Assembly (NCBI GenBank): GCA_964398945.1
Contig: CAYNOT010000006.1
Coordinates: 170,418-234,417 of the forward strand
DNA length: 64,000 nt
Origin: JBGTGG01 sp964398945
GTDB lineage: Bacteria > Bacteroidota > Bacteroidia > Cytophagales > Cyclobacteriaceae
Direction of reading: 5' to 3'
Shown here: piece by piece, positions 1-8,939 of the stretch
How positions within the stretch are numbered: the first letter of the stretch is position 1
Layout of the letters: each line of letters opens with the position of its first letter
Notes under the pieces: generated by a model
Told to the model about the DNA's origin: nothing
The model's database searches: none
What the model saw: only the letters and a program-made list of their open reading frames with translations
Translations under genes and position numbers: made by a program

Positions 1-368
1 TTACCTACGATTTTTTGGATGAAAAAGGCCAATACCATGGTGGCAGTATCTCCCCCGGCCTTACGATGCGGTTCAAGGCCGTAAATACTTTTACCGCAAA
101 ATTGCCGTTGGTAAAACCATCCGCCCATCCGGAATTAATTGGAAAAACCACAGAAGAAAACATTCAAAGTGGCGTCATCAATGGAATCAAAGCAGAAATT
201 GAAGGAATCATTTCCGCATATAAAGATAAATTCGTGGATATACGGGTGATTTTGTGTGGTGGGGATGCACATTTTTTTGAAAACAAATTGAAAGGGGTCA
301 TATTTGCGATCCCTGAACTAGTCCTCATCGGGTTAAACAGCATTTTGAGTCATAATGTCGATCGTTAA
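1..368 (+). CDS. coaX: Type III pantothenate kinase, 3' part (truncated by window start)
   Basis: Type III pantothenate kinase phosphorylates pantothenate in the first step of coenzyme A synthesis in the cytoplasm. The reading frame is open from base 3 and the gene starts before the window, so about the C-terminal half (roughly 120 residues) is visible. It contains the family motif GGSISPGL, the following helix with TTEENIQSGV, and the late CGGDA motif of the ASKHA fold. The stop lies 14 bases inside the next gene, which suggests translational coupling with the outer-membrane protein downstream. CoaX at the head of an envelope operon is a recurrent Bacteroidota arrangement. Confidence 0.9.
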   Translation, partial: TYDFLDEKGQYHGGSISPGLTMRFKAVNTFTAKLPLVKPSAHPELIGKTTEENIQSGVINGIKAEIEGIISAYKDKFVDIRVILCGGDAHFFENKLKGVIFAIPELVLIGLNSILSHNVDR

Positions 369-1626
369 TAAGTATTTCCTCCTCTTTATTTGTCTTGTTT
401 CTTTGTCTTTCCGGGCCTCCGGACAGGCAGCTACTTCTACATATTCCTCACTCGGATTAGGGGATTATTACGGAAATGCCCTTATCCACAATGAAGGAAT
501 GGGCGGGGTTGGATTCAGTCAACCACAATTTTGGTTCATCAACAATCAAAACCCGGCCTTGCTGGTCTTCAACTCGCTCACCACCTTTGAGGCTGGTGTT
601 GTTGCAGAAACTAAAACCATTAAGAGTGACAGTATTAGCCAAAAAGCAAAAGGTGGCAACTTAAATTACCTGGTAATGGCATTTCCAATCAAACGGAACA
701 AATGGACTACCTCAATAGGACTCATGCCACTCACAAATGTTAATTATAGATTACAATATATTGATAATATTGAAGGATCGACAACACCTGCTATCGTTAC
801 CGAGGAAGGAACCGGTGGACTGAGTCAATTATACTGGTCTAATGGTGTTCGGTTAACACCCGACTTATCACTAGGGTTAAAAGTCACCTATATCTTTAGT
901 TCGATTACCAACTCGTATTCCAATATTGTGGATGTACCATCACAACCTGTTCCTTACCAGGTAGTATGGGAAGAAAAGACCGCTGTTTCTGATTTTACAT
1001 TTTTGGGTGGCATCTCCTATAGCAAAGATTCCCTCTGGAATGGTGATTACAGGTTTAGCGCTGGTGCCATTGTTTCTATTGGCTCTGATGTCAATACAAC
1101 CCTTGATACAAAATTCAGCAGGCTCACGCTTTCAGGGGATACCGTTCAAGCCTATAACATGTCAGGAAGGAAAGGTGAAATTACGCTGCCTACCGGATTT
1201 GGAGGAGGTATTTCTATATCGAACGGGCTCAAGTGGTCGGTGGGTGCAGACATCTTTTTACAAGATTGGACGGAATTCAGTTACATTAATCAAAGCGATC
1301 AGATTGAAACAACCCAATACTCAAAATATGCCCTTGGCGGGGAGTTCACACCAGATTATCTCTCTGTTTCTTATCTAAAAAGAGTCACGTACCGAACAGG
1401 CGTAAGCATGGAAACTTACCCTTTTTTGGCAAACGGTAAGCAGGTTAAAGATTTTGGCATTAATTTTGGCCTCTCATTACCTGCTGGTCGATCCAATATA
1501 AACCTGGCTTTTAAATCAGGTGTAAGAGGAAATAAAGCAGATAATATTTTACAAGAGAACTATTTTAAAATATTCTTTGGTGTCACTTTTAACGACCAGT
1601 GGTTCATAAAAAGGAAGTTTGATTAG
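355..1626 (+). CDS. Outer-membrane beta-barrel protein, FadL/OmpP1-like, function unknown
   Basis: This 423-residue protein starts with a signal peptide of about 23 residues ending near ASGQA. The mature N-terminus has YSSLGLGD followed by a MGGVGF and NNQNPALL region, which is typical of Bacteroidota FadL/OmpP1-like barrels. The rest is a run of alternating amphipathic strands rich in aromatic and Gly residues, with a charged, aromatic C-terminus. It overlaps coaX by 14 bases and is followed after 15 bases by the TPR gene. Its position among envelope genes suggests an outer-membrane role, but no substrate can be read from the sequence. The barrel assignment rests on sequence texture, not on a recognised subfamily. 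Confidence 0.75.
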   Translation: MSIVNKYFLLFICLVSLSFRASGQAATSTYSSLGLGDYYGNALIHNEGMGGVGFSQPQFWFINNQNPALLVFNSLTTFEAGVVAETKTIKSDSISQKAKGGNLNYLVMAFPIKRNKWTTSIGLMPLTNVNYRLQYIDNIEGSTTPAIVTEEGTGGLSQLYWSNGVRLTPDLSLGLKVTYIFSSITNSYSNIVDVPSQPVPYQVVWEEKTAVSDFTFLGGISYSKDSLWNGDYRFSAGAIVSIGSDVNTTLDTKFSRLTLSGDTVQAYNMSGRKGEITLPTGFGGGISISNGLKWSVGADIFLQDWTEFSYINQSDQIETTQYSKYALGGEFTPDYLSVSYLKRVTYRTGVSMETYPFLANGKQVKDFGINFGLSLPAGRSNINLAFKSGVRGNKADNILQENYFKIFFGVTFNDQWFIKRKFD

Positions 1627-1641
1627 AAACCTAAATTGAAA

Positions 1642-2961
1642 ATGAAAAAGAACGTTTTACTCAGTGCAGTGGTAGTTTTTCTAACGGTAAACGTTACCGC
1701 ACTTTTTGGTCAGTGCAATGAATGGACATGGCCCGAAGACAAGGCTAAAGCTGAAGAATCAATCGTATTGGTTAAAGACAGCAAAAGCAACGGGAATTTC
1801 CGTCAGGCAGTTGCTCCCCTTAATTGGATTTTAACCAACGCCCCAAAATTGCACACCAGTGTTTATGTGTATGGAGAAGAGGTTTTTGACGGGCTTGCCA
1901 CAAACGAGAAGAACCCTGCACGCAAAAAAGAATTGATCGATTCGCTTTTAATGATTTATGATATGCGGATCACCAATTGTGGTGAAGAACAATCCGTAAT
2001 GAACCGCAAGGCTTTTTTTGCTTACAAGCACATGATCAATGGTGATGATATTGATCAACTATTGGCAATCATGGATGCGGACCTTAATCTAAATGGCGCG
2101 AATATTCCGGATGGATTGCACCAGCCCTACTGGCAAACGGTCCGCATGAACAAACTGAAAAAGAAAAATCTGACCGATGATGAGGTGCTTACCCGCTACG
2201 ACAATTTGATGGAAATCATCGATGCGAAAATCAAGAAAGCACGGAGCGAAGGAAAACCGGTTGATAAACTAGAGGATGATAAAAAAACCATTGAAGATAT
2301 CCTGGTTACCATTGTGCCCATCACCTGTGAACTTGTGAAATCCAATATGGAACCGAAGTTCAAAGCAAACCCAAGTGACTTGAGCCTTGCCAAGAAAATG
2401 GTGTACTTCATGATCAAAGGGAAATGTACAGATGATCCGATCTGGTTGAAGGCTGCAGAAACAGTGAACGACCAAGAGCCTGATTTTGGTTTGTCCAAAA
2501 ATATTGCGATCCGTTATTTAGTAGCCGAAAATTACGCCAAGGCTGAACAGTATTATAAGAAAGCATTGGAGGTGGCACCCGGTAATTCTGAAAAGGCAGA
2601 TATGCTGATTTCACTAGGTGGCCTTGAAGCAAAAAAAGGCAGCAAAGCATCAGCCCGAAACTTATACAAGGAAGCGCTTGCAGCCGATCCTGGAAACAAA
2701 GATGCCTATGAGAAAATAGGGAACTTATACTACTCTAGTTTGGATGACTGCAAAAAACAAGACAACTGGGCTGATGATCGCCTGGTGTATTTAGCTGCCT
2801 ACGACATGTACCAACGTGCAGGGGACAGCGCTGGAATGGCCAGGGCCAAAGCACAGTTTCCTTCAAAAGAGGAACTCTTTACACAGGGGTATGAGGCCGG
2901 AAGCATCAAAACAGTTGGTTGCTGGATAAATGAATCCGTTACCCTACGTACACGTGATTAA
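1642..2961 (+). CDS. Exported TPR-repeat protein
   Basis: The ATG at 1642 is chosen over a TTG two codons upstream because it gives a clean signal peptide (MKKNVLLSAVVVFLTV, cleaved near LFGQC). The 439-residue product has an alpha-helical N-terminal half and clear tetratricopeptide repeats in the C-terminal half, around residues 285-370 (ENYAKAEQYYKKALEVAPG, then ASARNLYKEALAADPG). TPR proteins are protein-binding scaffolds, so a periplasmic or outer-membrane assembly role is plausible but inferred. It lies between the barrel protein and lptC. A strong hairpin follows the stop, so expression of the downstream genes may be reduced or separately driven. Confidence 0.8.
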   Translation: MKKNVLLSAVVVFLTVNVTALFGQCNEWTWPEDKAKAEESIVLVKDSKSNGNFRQAVAPLNWILTNAPKLHTSVYVYGEEVFDGLATNEKNPARKKELIDSLLMIYDMRITNCGEEQSVMNRKAFFAYKHMINGDDIDQLLAIMDADLNLNGANIPDGLHQPYWQTVRMNKLKKKNLTDDEVLTRYDNLMEIIDAKIKKARSEGKPVDKLEDDKKTIEDILVTIVPITCELVKSNMEPKFKANPSDLSLAKKMVYFMIKGKCTDDPIWLKAAETVNDQEPDFGLSKNIAIRYLVAENYAKAEQYYKKALEVAPGNSEKADMLISLGGLEAKKGSKASARNLYKEALAADPGNKDAYEKIGNLYYSSLDDCKKQDNWADDRLVYLAAYDMYQRAGDSAGMARAKAQFPSKEELFTQGYEAGSIKTVGCWINESVTLRTRD

Positions 2962-2978
2962 CCAATCTAAACAATACT

Positions 2979-3008
2979 AAAAAAAGAGGCCATCATGGCC
3001 TCTTTTTG
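2979..3008 (+). terminator. Hairpin with U-tract between the TPR gene and lptC
   Basis: GAGGCCAT and ATGGCCTC form a near loopless inverted repeat at 2986-3002. It is flanked by five or more A on the left and TTTTT on the right, so it could terminate in either direction. The U-tract ends only a few bases before the lptC ATG at 3015. Confidence 0.75.
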
Positions 3009-3014
3009 TTTCTT

Positions 3015-3530
3015 ATGAACCGGATTTTATTCATACTCCTGCTTTTATCAACTGCTTGTTCCAAAAATGAACTGAAGGGACCACTTGTGTATGAAGGCCC
3101 GCTTAGTGAAGCCGAGAACGTAGAACTTTACTATAGCGAGAGCGAAAGGGTAAAAGTGAAAATGATTGCCGCCCTGGTGTATGAATACGAAAACGGTGAC
3201 CGTGAATTTCCGAAAGGTGTGTACCTCGAATTTTATGATGAATTTGAAAACATGGAATCAACCCTCCGTGCAAACGAAGCCTATTACTTTAAGAAAGATA
3301 ATCTCTGGCGCGGACGCGGAAATGTAGAAGTCAAAAACATACAGAAAAACGAACAACTGAATACGGAGGAATTGTTCTGGAACCCGAAAGACGAAAAAAT
3401 CTACACAGAAAAATTCCTTACCATCCGGCAAGAAGACCAAGTGTTATCTGGCGAAGGGCTTGATGCGAAGCAGGATTTATCCCTGTATAAAATAACCAAG
3501 CCTTTCGGGGAGTTTGATATGAAGGAATAG
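3015..3530 (+). CDS. lptC: LPS export protein LptC-like lipoprotein
   Basis: LptC is the periplasmic, inner-membrane-anchored bridge protein of the Lpt machine that carries lipopolysaccharide from LptB2FG to LptA. The ATG at 3015 gives a short lipoprotein signal (MNRILFILLLLSTAC, Cys15 as lipid site). The body of about 150 residues is beta-rich, with the LptC/OstA-like pattern: ANEAYYFKKDNLWRGRGNVE, then EELFWNPKDEKIYTEKFLTI. Upstream TTG codons would add residues encoded by the terminator and are less likely. The neighbours are envelope genes, which fits. Bacteroidota LptC proteins are commonly lipoproteins, unlike the membrane-anchored E. coli form. Confidence 0.85.
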   Translation: MNRILFILLLLSTACSKNELKGPLVYEGPLSEAENVELYYSESERVKVKMIAALVYEYENGDREFPKGVYLEFYDEFENMESTLRANEAYYFKKDNLWRGRGNVEVKNIQKNEQLNTEELFWNPKDEKIYTEKFLTIRQEDQVLSGEGLDAKQDLSLYKITKPFGEFDMKE

Positions 3531-3576
3531 CCCCTTCCCCAAGCATCCATTTTATTTCTGTATTTTTGATCCCTAT

Positions 3577-3732
3577 ATGAAACTCCTCGATATTGTCCTC
3601 TTGTCCCTGGCGGCAGGGTTTATTATAATCGGAATTCATCAGGTGATGACGGTAGGTTTTGAAAAAGGATACTGGGCCATCATGATTGCAATTGTTTTCT
3701 TTTTCTTGTATACCTTAAGGAAGCGAAAATAA
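3577..3732 (+). CDS. Small two-helix membrane protein, unknown function
   Basis: A 51-residue protein starting MKLLDIVLLSLAAGF has two predicted membrane helices (residues about 4-22 and 35-46) joined by a short loop with MTVGFEKGYW. It ends in the basic tail LRKRK, which suggests the C-terminus is cytoplasmic. The stop TAA at 3730-3732 is one base before the ATG of the CNNM gene, so the two are very likely translated from one message. No family is recognised. The tight position in an envelope operon argues that it is real despite its size. Confidence 0.6.
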   Translation: MKLLDIVLLSLAAGFIIIGIHQVMTVGFEKGYWAIMIAIVFFFLYTLRKRK

Positions 3733-3733
3733 T

Positions 3734-5008
3734 ATGGACGGAAACCTCCTGCTGCTCATCCTTGCCACACTGCTTTCCTCAGCTTTTTTTTCAGGAATTG
3801 AAATCGCCTATTTATCGGCCAACAAACTCCAAGTGGAACTACGTGGAAAACAAGGTGTATTGCACGGCAGGATTTTTTCCTACTTTTTCAAAAACTCTTC
3901 CCTTTTTATCGGAACTACACTCATTGGCAACACAATCAGTTTGGTGTTGTATGGTATTTTTATGGCGCAGTTGATCGAGCCGCAATTGCGCATCTGGTTG
4001 CCGGAAATACTGGTGAGCGATGGCCCTATCCTTGTGCTTCAAACCATCATCTCCACCCTGTTGGTACTTTTCACGGCAGAGTTCCTGCCGAAGAGCCTCT
4101 TTTTGATCAACCCGAACCAAATGTTGGCGGCATTTGCCATTCCCTTCATGTTGGTTTCGATCTTCCTTTCGCCCATCGTTTATTTTATTGTGACCCTCTC
4201 AAAGTTTGTGATCGTTTATATTCTTCGATTGGAGTACTCCGATGAAAAACCAATTTTCGATTTAACAGACCTGAACAACTTTGTCAAGAACATGCACCGC
4301 ATCAGCCATGAAGATGATGAAGTGGAACTGGACGCCAAAATATTTCATAATGCACTCGAGTTTAAAACCGTAAAAGTGCGGGAATGCATGATCCCCCGAA
4401 CGGAAATCGTTTCACTGGAAATCAACCAGGGCATTGATGCGTTGCGTGCTGCATTTGTGGATTCGGGCCACTCCAAAATCATTATCTACAAAGAAACTAT
4501 TGACGATATTACCGGGTATTGCCATTCTTCAGCATTGTTCAACAAACCCTCCAAAATCGAAGAAATCCTGACCCCCATTATTACCGTTCCGGAAACCACA
4601 TTGGCAAATGAATTAATGATCCGGTTCATCAACGAACGAAAAAGCCTGGCGGCTGTAGTCGATGAATTTGGAGGTACTTCCGGCATTGTAAGCATGGAAG
4701 ACGTAATTGAAGAGATTTTTGGGGAAATTGAAGACGAGCACGATGAAGATGATTTGGTAGAGTACAAAATCAATGAAAACACCTATCTGCTAAGCGCCCG
4801 CCATGAAATCGATTACCTGAACGATAAGTACGAATGGGAGCTTCCTATTGGGGAATACGAAACCTTGGGTGGCCTGATCCTATCCTATACAGAAGATATA
4901 CCAAAGCCCGGTGATACCTTTTCCATACCCCCCTTTACCTTTAATATCCACTCGACCGAAGACAACCGGATAAATGTGGTCAAATTGGAGGTAAATACCA
5001 CAGAATAA
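3734..5008 (+). CDS. CNNM/CorC-family membrane protein (hemolysin C-like)
   Basis: The 424-residue protein has the three-part architecture of the CNNM/CorC (HlyC) family. A DUF21 membrane domain with about four helices covers residues 1-190 and includes FFSGIEIAYLSANK and the EFLPKSLF motif. A CBS pair follows at about 205-325 (RECMIPRTEI, then AAVVDEFGGTSGIVSMEDV and EIFGEIEDEHD). A CorC_HlyC domain closes the protein at about 340-420. CNNM proteins are associated with magnesium transport; many bacterial members are annotated as hemolysins without evidence of hemolysis. It is adjacent to a small membrane protein upstream and a periplasmic isomerase downstream. Confidence 0.88.
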   Translation: MDGNLLLLILATLLSSAFFSGIEIAYLSANKLQVELRGKQGVLHGRIFSYFFKNSSLFIGTTLIGNTISLVLYGIFMAQLIEPQLRIWLPEILVSDGPILVLQTIISTLLVLFTAEFLPKSLFLINPNQMLAAFAIPFMLVSIFLSPIVYFIVTLSKFVIVYILRLEYSDEKPIFDLTDLNNFVKNMHRISHEDDEVELDAKIFHNALEFKTVKVRECMIPRTEIVSLEINQGIDALRAAFVDSGHSKIIIYKETIDDITGYCHSSALFNKPSKIEEILTPIITVPETTLANELMIRFINERKSLAAVVDEFGGTSGIVSMEDVIEEIFGEIEDEHDEDDLVEYKINENTYLLSARHEIDYLNDKYEWELPIGEYETLGGLILSYTEDIPKPGDTFSIPPFTFNIHSTEDNRINVVKLEVNTTE

Positions 5009-5080
5009 AGCCTTTGGAAGTCTCTCCAATAAAATCGACCATATTTTGACCATGCAGTTTTTCAAATAGACAATACCGAT

Positions 5081-5088
5081 TAAATTTG
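5081..5088 (+). promoter_or_regulatory. Possible -7 element TAAATTTG upstream of the PpiD-like gene
   Basis: TAAATTTG matches the Bacteroidota -7 consensus TAnnTTTG and lies 75 bases before the ATG at 5164. The expected TTG about 19-21 bases upstream is not clear, so this is a weak call. Confidence 0.35.
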
Positions 5089-5163
5089 CGGTCTTGAAAA
5101 AAAATTAACATGGGCGAATTGAACAATTTCAATCCCCTTTATATCAAATAAATAGAAATAACT

Positions 5164-7272
5164 ATGGCATTAATAGGTACGCTGCGAAATAAGATGGGGA
5201 TTGGCGTAATCATCTTTGTGGGGTTGGCAATTGCATCATTTACACTTAGTGACTTGCTTGGAAATAACTCAATACTCCTGGGGCAGGACAACAATGTTGG
5301 CGAAATAGCAGGCAACACGATAAACCTTGAAGAATACCAGGCAGCGGTACAAGAGCGCGAAGCCAATTACTTTTTGAACTTTGGACGGGAAGCTGGTGAA
5401 GCCGAACGCCCTTTGTTGCAACAACAAGCCTGGGAAATGCTGATTGTTCGCAATGCAATTGAAAAGCAATATAAAAGTGTTGGGGTAGAAGTAACCAGCG
5501 AAGAAGTGTGGGATATGATCCAGGGTAAAAATGTTGATCCTAACCTTAAGTCTACTCCGCTGTTTTTGAATGATGCCACCGGTCAATTCGACAAAGACAA
5601 AGTTGTAAGCTACTTGCAAAATATAAATATGATGCCTGCAGGATCTGAGCAACGTGTTCGGTGGGAATTGTTCCAACGCGATTTGGCCCCGGGCCGTCAA
5701 CGCCTTAAGTATGAAAACTTGTTGGTTTCCACCAACTATGTAACCAAAGCTGAAGCGGAAAAGGAATACCACTTACAAACCGATGTGGCAGAAGTAAAGT
5801 ATCTGTACGTTCCGTATTATTCAGTAAAAGACTCAGCAGTGAGTGTTTCTGAATCTGACTTGAAAAATTATTACAACAAGAATAAAGAAAAATACAAAAC
5901 AGAACATGTTCGTGAATTAAGCTATGTTGCCTTCCCGGTTATTCCATCCCGTGAGGACTCAGTTGCTATCCGTCAAGACCTTGTTGATATGATCAACGAT
6001 CTAAGCCGTGCCGAAAGTGATTCAATCTTTGCGATTGTGAATGCCGACACGCGTGAAAATGCTTTTCAAAGATTGTCCCCAGCGGAACTTCCAACCTACA
6101 TTTCGCCAAATTCGATTGAAGGAACGATCATCGGCCCATTCATTGATGGTGAGTCCTATAAAGTCGTAAAGATTTCAGCAATAGGAAAGGATACAATTTA
6201 CAATGCAAAAGCCAGCCATATCCTGTTCCGTTGGACAGATGAAAGTGAAGAAGCGAAGAAAGAAGCCAAGGAAGAAGCCAGGAAGGTATTGGCTGAAATT
6301 AAAGCCGGTGCTGATTTTGCTGCCATGGCAAGGGAACACGGCACAGACGGAACTGCTTCAAGCGGTGGTGACTTAGGTTGGTTTTCTTCTGGTGGAATGG
6401 TGAAATCATTTGAAGATGCTGTTTTTGGGGCTACCAAAACCGGACCGTTAAATGATGTAGTTGAAACCGAATACGGATACCATATCATTGATGTTACCGG
6501 GTTGAAAGACAATACCTATTATAGCATTGCAGAAATTGACCGTGCAATTGTACCAAGTGACGCCTCCATCAATGAAGCACTTCGCAAAGCGGAATTGTTT
6601 TCTGTTGACCTGAAGGGTGTAAATGCTTTTAAAGAAAAAGCGAAAGCTGAAGGCTTGATCCCCATGGATGCAAAAACCATTGGTGTTGCCGACAGAAGAA
6701 TTGGTACTTTGGGGGAGGCGCGCCAGATTGTTCAATGGTTGTTCCGCAATGCATCGGTAGGAAAAGTATCGGATGTGTTCGACTTAAATGACCAATACGT
6801 TGTTGCCGTGATGACCGGAGAATTGGAAAAAGGGTACAAACCATTTGAGGTGGTAAAAGAAGAAATTACCCCGGCTGTTAAAAATGAGAAAAAAGCAGCA
6901 ATCATAACGGAAAAATTAAAAGGCCTTGAAGGATCATTGGATGAGGTTGCCGTTAAGTTCGGTGACGATGCAGCTGTATATACAAACAACAGTTTAAAAT
7001 TGAATACCAACTCCATGCCCACGGTTGGGTTTGATCCAAAATCAGTTGGGGTTGCTTTCTCTTTGGAAAGTGGAAGCAAATCAAAAGCTTTTGCGGGAGA
7101 GAATGGCGTTGTTATCATAGAGATGTTGAACAAAACCACTGCACCGACCATTGCCGATTTTACAGTTTATAAAACACAACTTCTTCAAACCGCCAGAAAC
7201 CAATCGTATAACATTGGTGAAGCAATCAAAGAGAAATCGGACATCGTTGATGAGCGGTACAAGTTTTATTAG
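5164..7272 (+). CDS. PpiD/SurA-like peptidylprolyl isomerase
   Basis: This 702-residue protein has a single N-terminal membrane anchor at about residues 12-34 (GIGVIIFVGLAIASFTL). A SurA_N-like chaperone region follows, then a parvulin rotamase domain at about 345-450 with ASHILFRW, GADFAAMAREHGTD, SSGGDLGWFSSG and EYGYHIIDV. A C-terminal segment resembles the trailing half of the SurA-N fold. This is the layout of PpiD, an inner-membrane anchored periplasmic folding factor for newly exported proteins. The gene is preceded by 155 non-coding bases and followed by a strong terminator. It ends the envelope cluster. Confidence 0.88.
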   Translation: MALIGTLRNKMGIGVIIFVGLAIASFTLSDLLGNNSILLGQDNNVGEIAGNTINLEEYQAAVQEREANYFLNFGREAGEAERPLLQQQAWEMLIVRNAIEKQYKSVGVEVTSEEVWDMIQGKNVDPNLKSTPLFLNDATGQFDKDKVVSYLQNINMMPAGSEQRVRWELFQRDLAPGRQRLKYENLLVSTNYVTKAEAEKEYHLQTDVAEVKYLYVPYYSVKDSAVSVSESDLKNYYNKNKEKYKTEHVRELSYVAFPVIPSREDSVAIRQDLVDMINDLSRAESDSIFAIVNADTRENAFQRLSPAELPTYISPNSIEGTIIGPFIDGESYKVVKISAIGKDTIYNAKASHILFRWTDESEEAKKEAKEEARKVLAEIKAGADFAAMAREHGTDGTASSGGDLGWFSSGGMVKSFEDAVFGATKTGPLNDVVETEYGYHIIDVTGLKDNTYYSIAEIDRAIVPSDASINEALRKAELFSVDLKGVNAFKEKAKAEGLIPMDAKTIGVADRRIGTLGEARQIVQWLFRNASVGKVSDVFDLNDQYVVAVMTGELEKGYKPFEVVKEEITPAVKNEKKAAIITEKLKGLEGSLDEVAVKFGDDAAVYTNNSLKLNTNSMPTVGFDPKSVGVAFSLESGSKSKAFAGENGVVIIEMLNKTTAPTIADFTVYKTQLLQTARNQSYNIGEAIKEKSDIVDERYKFY

Positions 7273-7287
7273 AATCAAATTTTAACT

Positions 7288-7321
7288 AAAAGTTCGTTGG
7301 GGAAACCTGACGAACTTTTTT
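7288..7321 (+). terminator. Rho-independent terminator after the PpiD-like gene
   Basis: AAAAGTTCGT at 7288-7297 pairs with ACGAACTTTT at 7310-7319, followed by further T residues. Confidence 0.85.
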
Positions 7322-7624
7322 ATTTGGGATGACATTCAACTCCTTACCGATAGAACCAAAGAAAATTAGCCAGACACTTCCCGTACTCAGCAAGTACACA
7401 AAATAATGTGCGAAAGGATTAGCACATTTCACAAAATAGAGCGTAGGCGCACATAAAAATGATGCTCTGTAAAACATGGGCCTTGTGTCCCAAAGGTTAT
7501 TACTTCTGATTGACAAGAGAAACACAGTGATGTGCAAAAAGTGAAGCATATTCACTGCATGTAAATGGTCTTTGCTATGATATTGGTATCTTTGCGGATT
7601 GTCATATTTTTATTTCTTATAAAC
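7322..7624 (+). other. Intergenic stretch with a possible promoter near its end
   Basis: About 300 bases with no supported gene. A TATCTTTG at 7587-7594 matches the Bacteroidota -7 box and lies 30 bases before the DUF493 ATG, so it is a candidate promoter, although no convincing TTG is spaced correctly upstream. The remainder is AT-rich and shows no clear repeat. Confidence 0.4.
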
Positions 7625-7888
7625 ATGGATGCTGGCTGGTTAGAGTCATTTCGTGAAAAACTAGAAAACCATTACGCCTGGCCATCCATGTACATGTTTA
7701 AGTTTATTGTTCCCGATTCCCAACGGGAGGAAGTAAAAAAAATATTTCAACATCATACCATCCAGGAGAAAACCTCCAAAAAAGGGAACTACACAAGTAT
7801 CTCAGTGGAAATGATGATGCCCAGTAGTCAGTCGGTGATCGATATCTATATCCAGGCTTCAACCATCGAAGGGTTGATAGCCCTGTAG
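7625..7888 (+). CDS. DUF493 (YbeD-like) family protein
   Basis: The 87-residue protein beginning MDAGWLESFREKLENHYAWP matches the small DUF493/YbeD family, with the PSMYMFKFIVP strand, a helix, then YTSISVEMMMPSSQSVIDIY in an ACT-like ferredoxin fold. The family is cytoplasmic and proposed to be regulatory, with no defined reaction. An in-frame ATG exists at 7565, but it would add a hydrophobic stretch not normal for the family and lies upstream of the putative -7 box. The start at 7625 is therefore preferred. Confidence 0.8.
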   Translation: MDAGWLESFREKLENHYAWPSMYMFKFIVPDSQREEVKKIFQHHTIQEKTSKKGNYTSISVEMMMPSSQSVIDIYIQASTIEGLIAL

Positions 7889-7963
7889 AGCGCTGAAATT
7901 TTCAAATTACTCCCAAGCCTTATCACCAATTCTGCAAAAGATTTAATAGCTTAGTAGTGTTGT

Positions 7964-8197
7964 ATGTGGATTGAAAAGGACAATAAACTAACAAAAACTT
8001 TTACGTTCAAGGATTTTTCCGAGGCGTTCGGGTTCATGACGCGTGTAGCCATCGTTGCCGAGAAATTAAACCACCACCCTACCTGGACCAATACCTGGAA
8101 TACGGTTGATTTTGAATTGTCAACCCATGATGCCGGTGACATTGTAACTGAAAAAGATCGGCAGTTGGCCAAAGAAATTGATCGACTGGCCGGATGA
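7964..8197 (+). CDS. Pterin-4a-carbinolamine dehydratase family protein
   Basis: The 77-residue protein carries the family signature: a FKDFSEAFGFMTRVA helix, the EKLNHHPTWTNTWNTV segment with the catalytic HHP, and the STHDAGDIVTEKD strand and turn. The enzyme dehydrates 4a-hydroxy-tetrahydropterin to recycle the cofactor of aromatic amino acid hydroxylases. No hydroxylase is encoded in the window, so the physiological role here is open. The length is slightly short for the family (about 95) because the N-terminal extension is missing. It overlaps rsmI by four bases (ATGA), indicating translational coupling. Confidence 0.85.
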   Translation: MWIEKDNKLTKTFTFKDFSEAFGFMTRVAIVAEKLNHHPTWTNTWNTVDFELSTHDAGDIVTEKDRQLAKEIDRLAG

Positions 8198-8901
8198 ATG
8201 CTGAAGTAAACACGTCACTTTACCTGGTCCCGACACCCATTGGAAATTTAAATGACATTACCCTTAGGTCACTGGAGGTATTGAAACAGGTTGATACCAT
8301 CTTAGCTGAAGATACACGCACTTCAGGAATCCTTCTAAAGCATTTCCAAATCAAAAAACCGCTTCAAAGCTTTCATAATTTTAATGAGCATAAAGTCTTG
8401 CAGGGAATTATTGAGCGGTTAAAAAATGGGGAAGTAATGGCACTCGTTTCAGATGCCGGCACACCCGGAATCAGCGACCCTGGGTTTTTATTGACCCGGG
8501 CGTGTGTGAAAGCAAACATAAAATTGGAATGCTTGCCGGGGCCTACCGCGCTGATCCCTGCACTTGTAAAATCCGGGCTCCCAACCGATCGGTTTATATT
8601 TGAAGGGTTCTTACCTGTAAAGAAAGGCAGGCAAACGCGTTTAACAGAGTTGGCGACTGAGGAACGTACGATGATTTTTTACGAGTCGCCTTATCGGCTC
8701 ACCAAAACATTAAAACAATTTGGTGAATACTTTGGTGTCAATCGAATCGTTTCGGTTTCACGAGAGCTCACAAAAATCTATGAAGAAACTGTGAACGGCA
8801 GCATTGAAACCGTTCTGACCCATTTTGAAGCCAAGGAAGTAAAAGGTGAAATTGTAATTATTGTGGGCGGAAAGGAACAATTCGTGAAAGATGATGTTTG
8901 A
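8194..8901 (+). CDS. rsmI: 16S rRNA (cytidine1402-2'-O)-methyltransferase
   Basis: RsmI 2'-O-methylates C1402 in the decoding centre of 16S rRNA using SAM. The 235-residue product has the tetrapyrrole-methylase fold: the LVPTPIGNLNDITLRSLEVL start, EDTRTSGILLKHF, the SAM-binding loop DAGTPGISDPGF, CLPGPTALIPALVKSGLP and FYESPYRLTKTL. The C-terminal extension found in proteobacterial RsmI is absent, which is usual in Bacteroidota. The start codon overlaps the stop of the upstream gene. Confidence 0.93.
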   Translation: MNAEVNTSLYLVPTPIGNLNDITLRSLEVLKQVDTILAEDTRTSGILLKHFQIKKPLQSFHNFNEHKVLQGIIERLKNGEVMALVSDAGTPGISDPGFLLTRACVKANIKLECLPGPTALIPALVKSGLPTDRFIFEGFLPVKKGRQTRLTELATEERTMIFYESPYRLTKTLKQFGEYFGVNRIVSVSRELTKIYEETVNGSIETVLTHFEAKEVKGEIVIIVGGKEQFVKDDV

Positions 8902-8939
8902 GTAATTGATGTTACAACGTTGAACTTATTTAAATCGAT

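Noticed and set aside
5269..5772. 167-codon minus-strand frame inside the PpiD-like gene
   Set aside because: The plus-strand gene is well supported throughout; the minus frame has no motif.
7286..7555. Minus-strand 89-codon frame
   Set aside because: It overlaps the terminator of the PpiD-like gene, has an odd Cys/Phe-rich composition and shows no family pattern.
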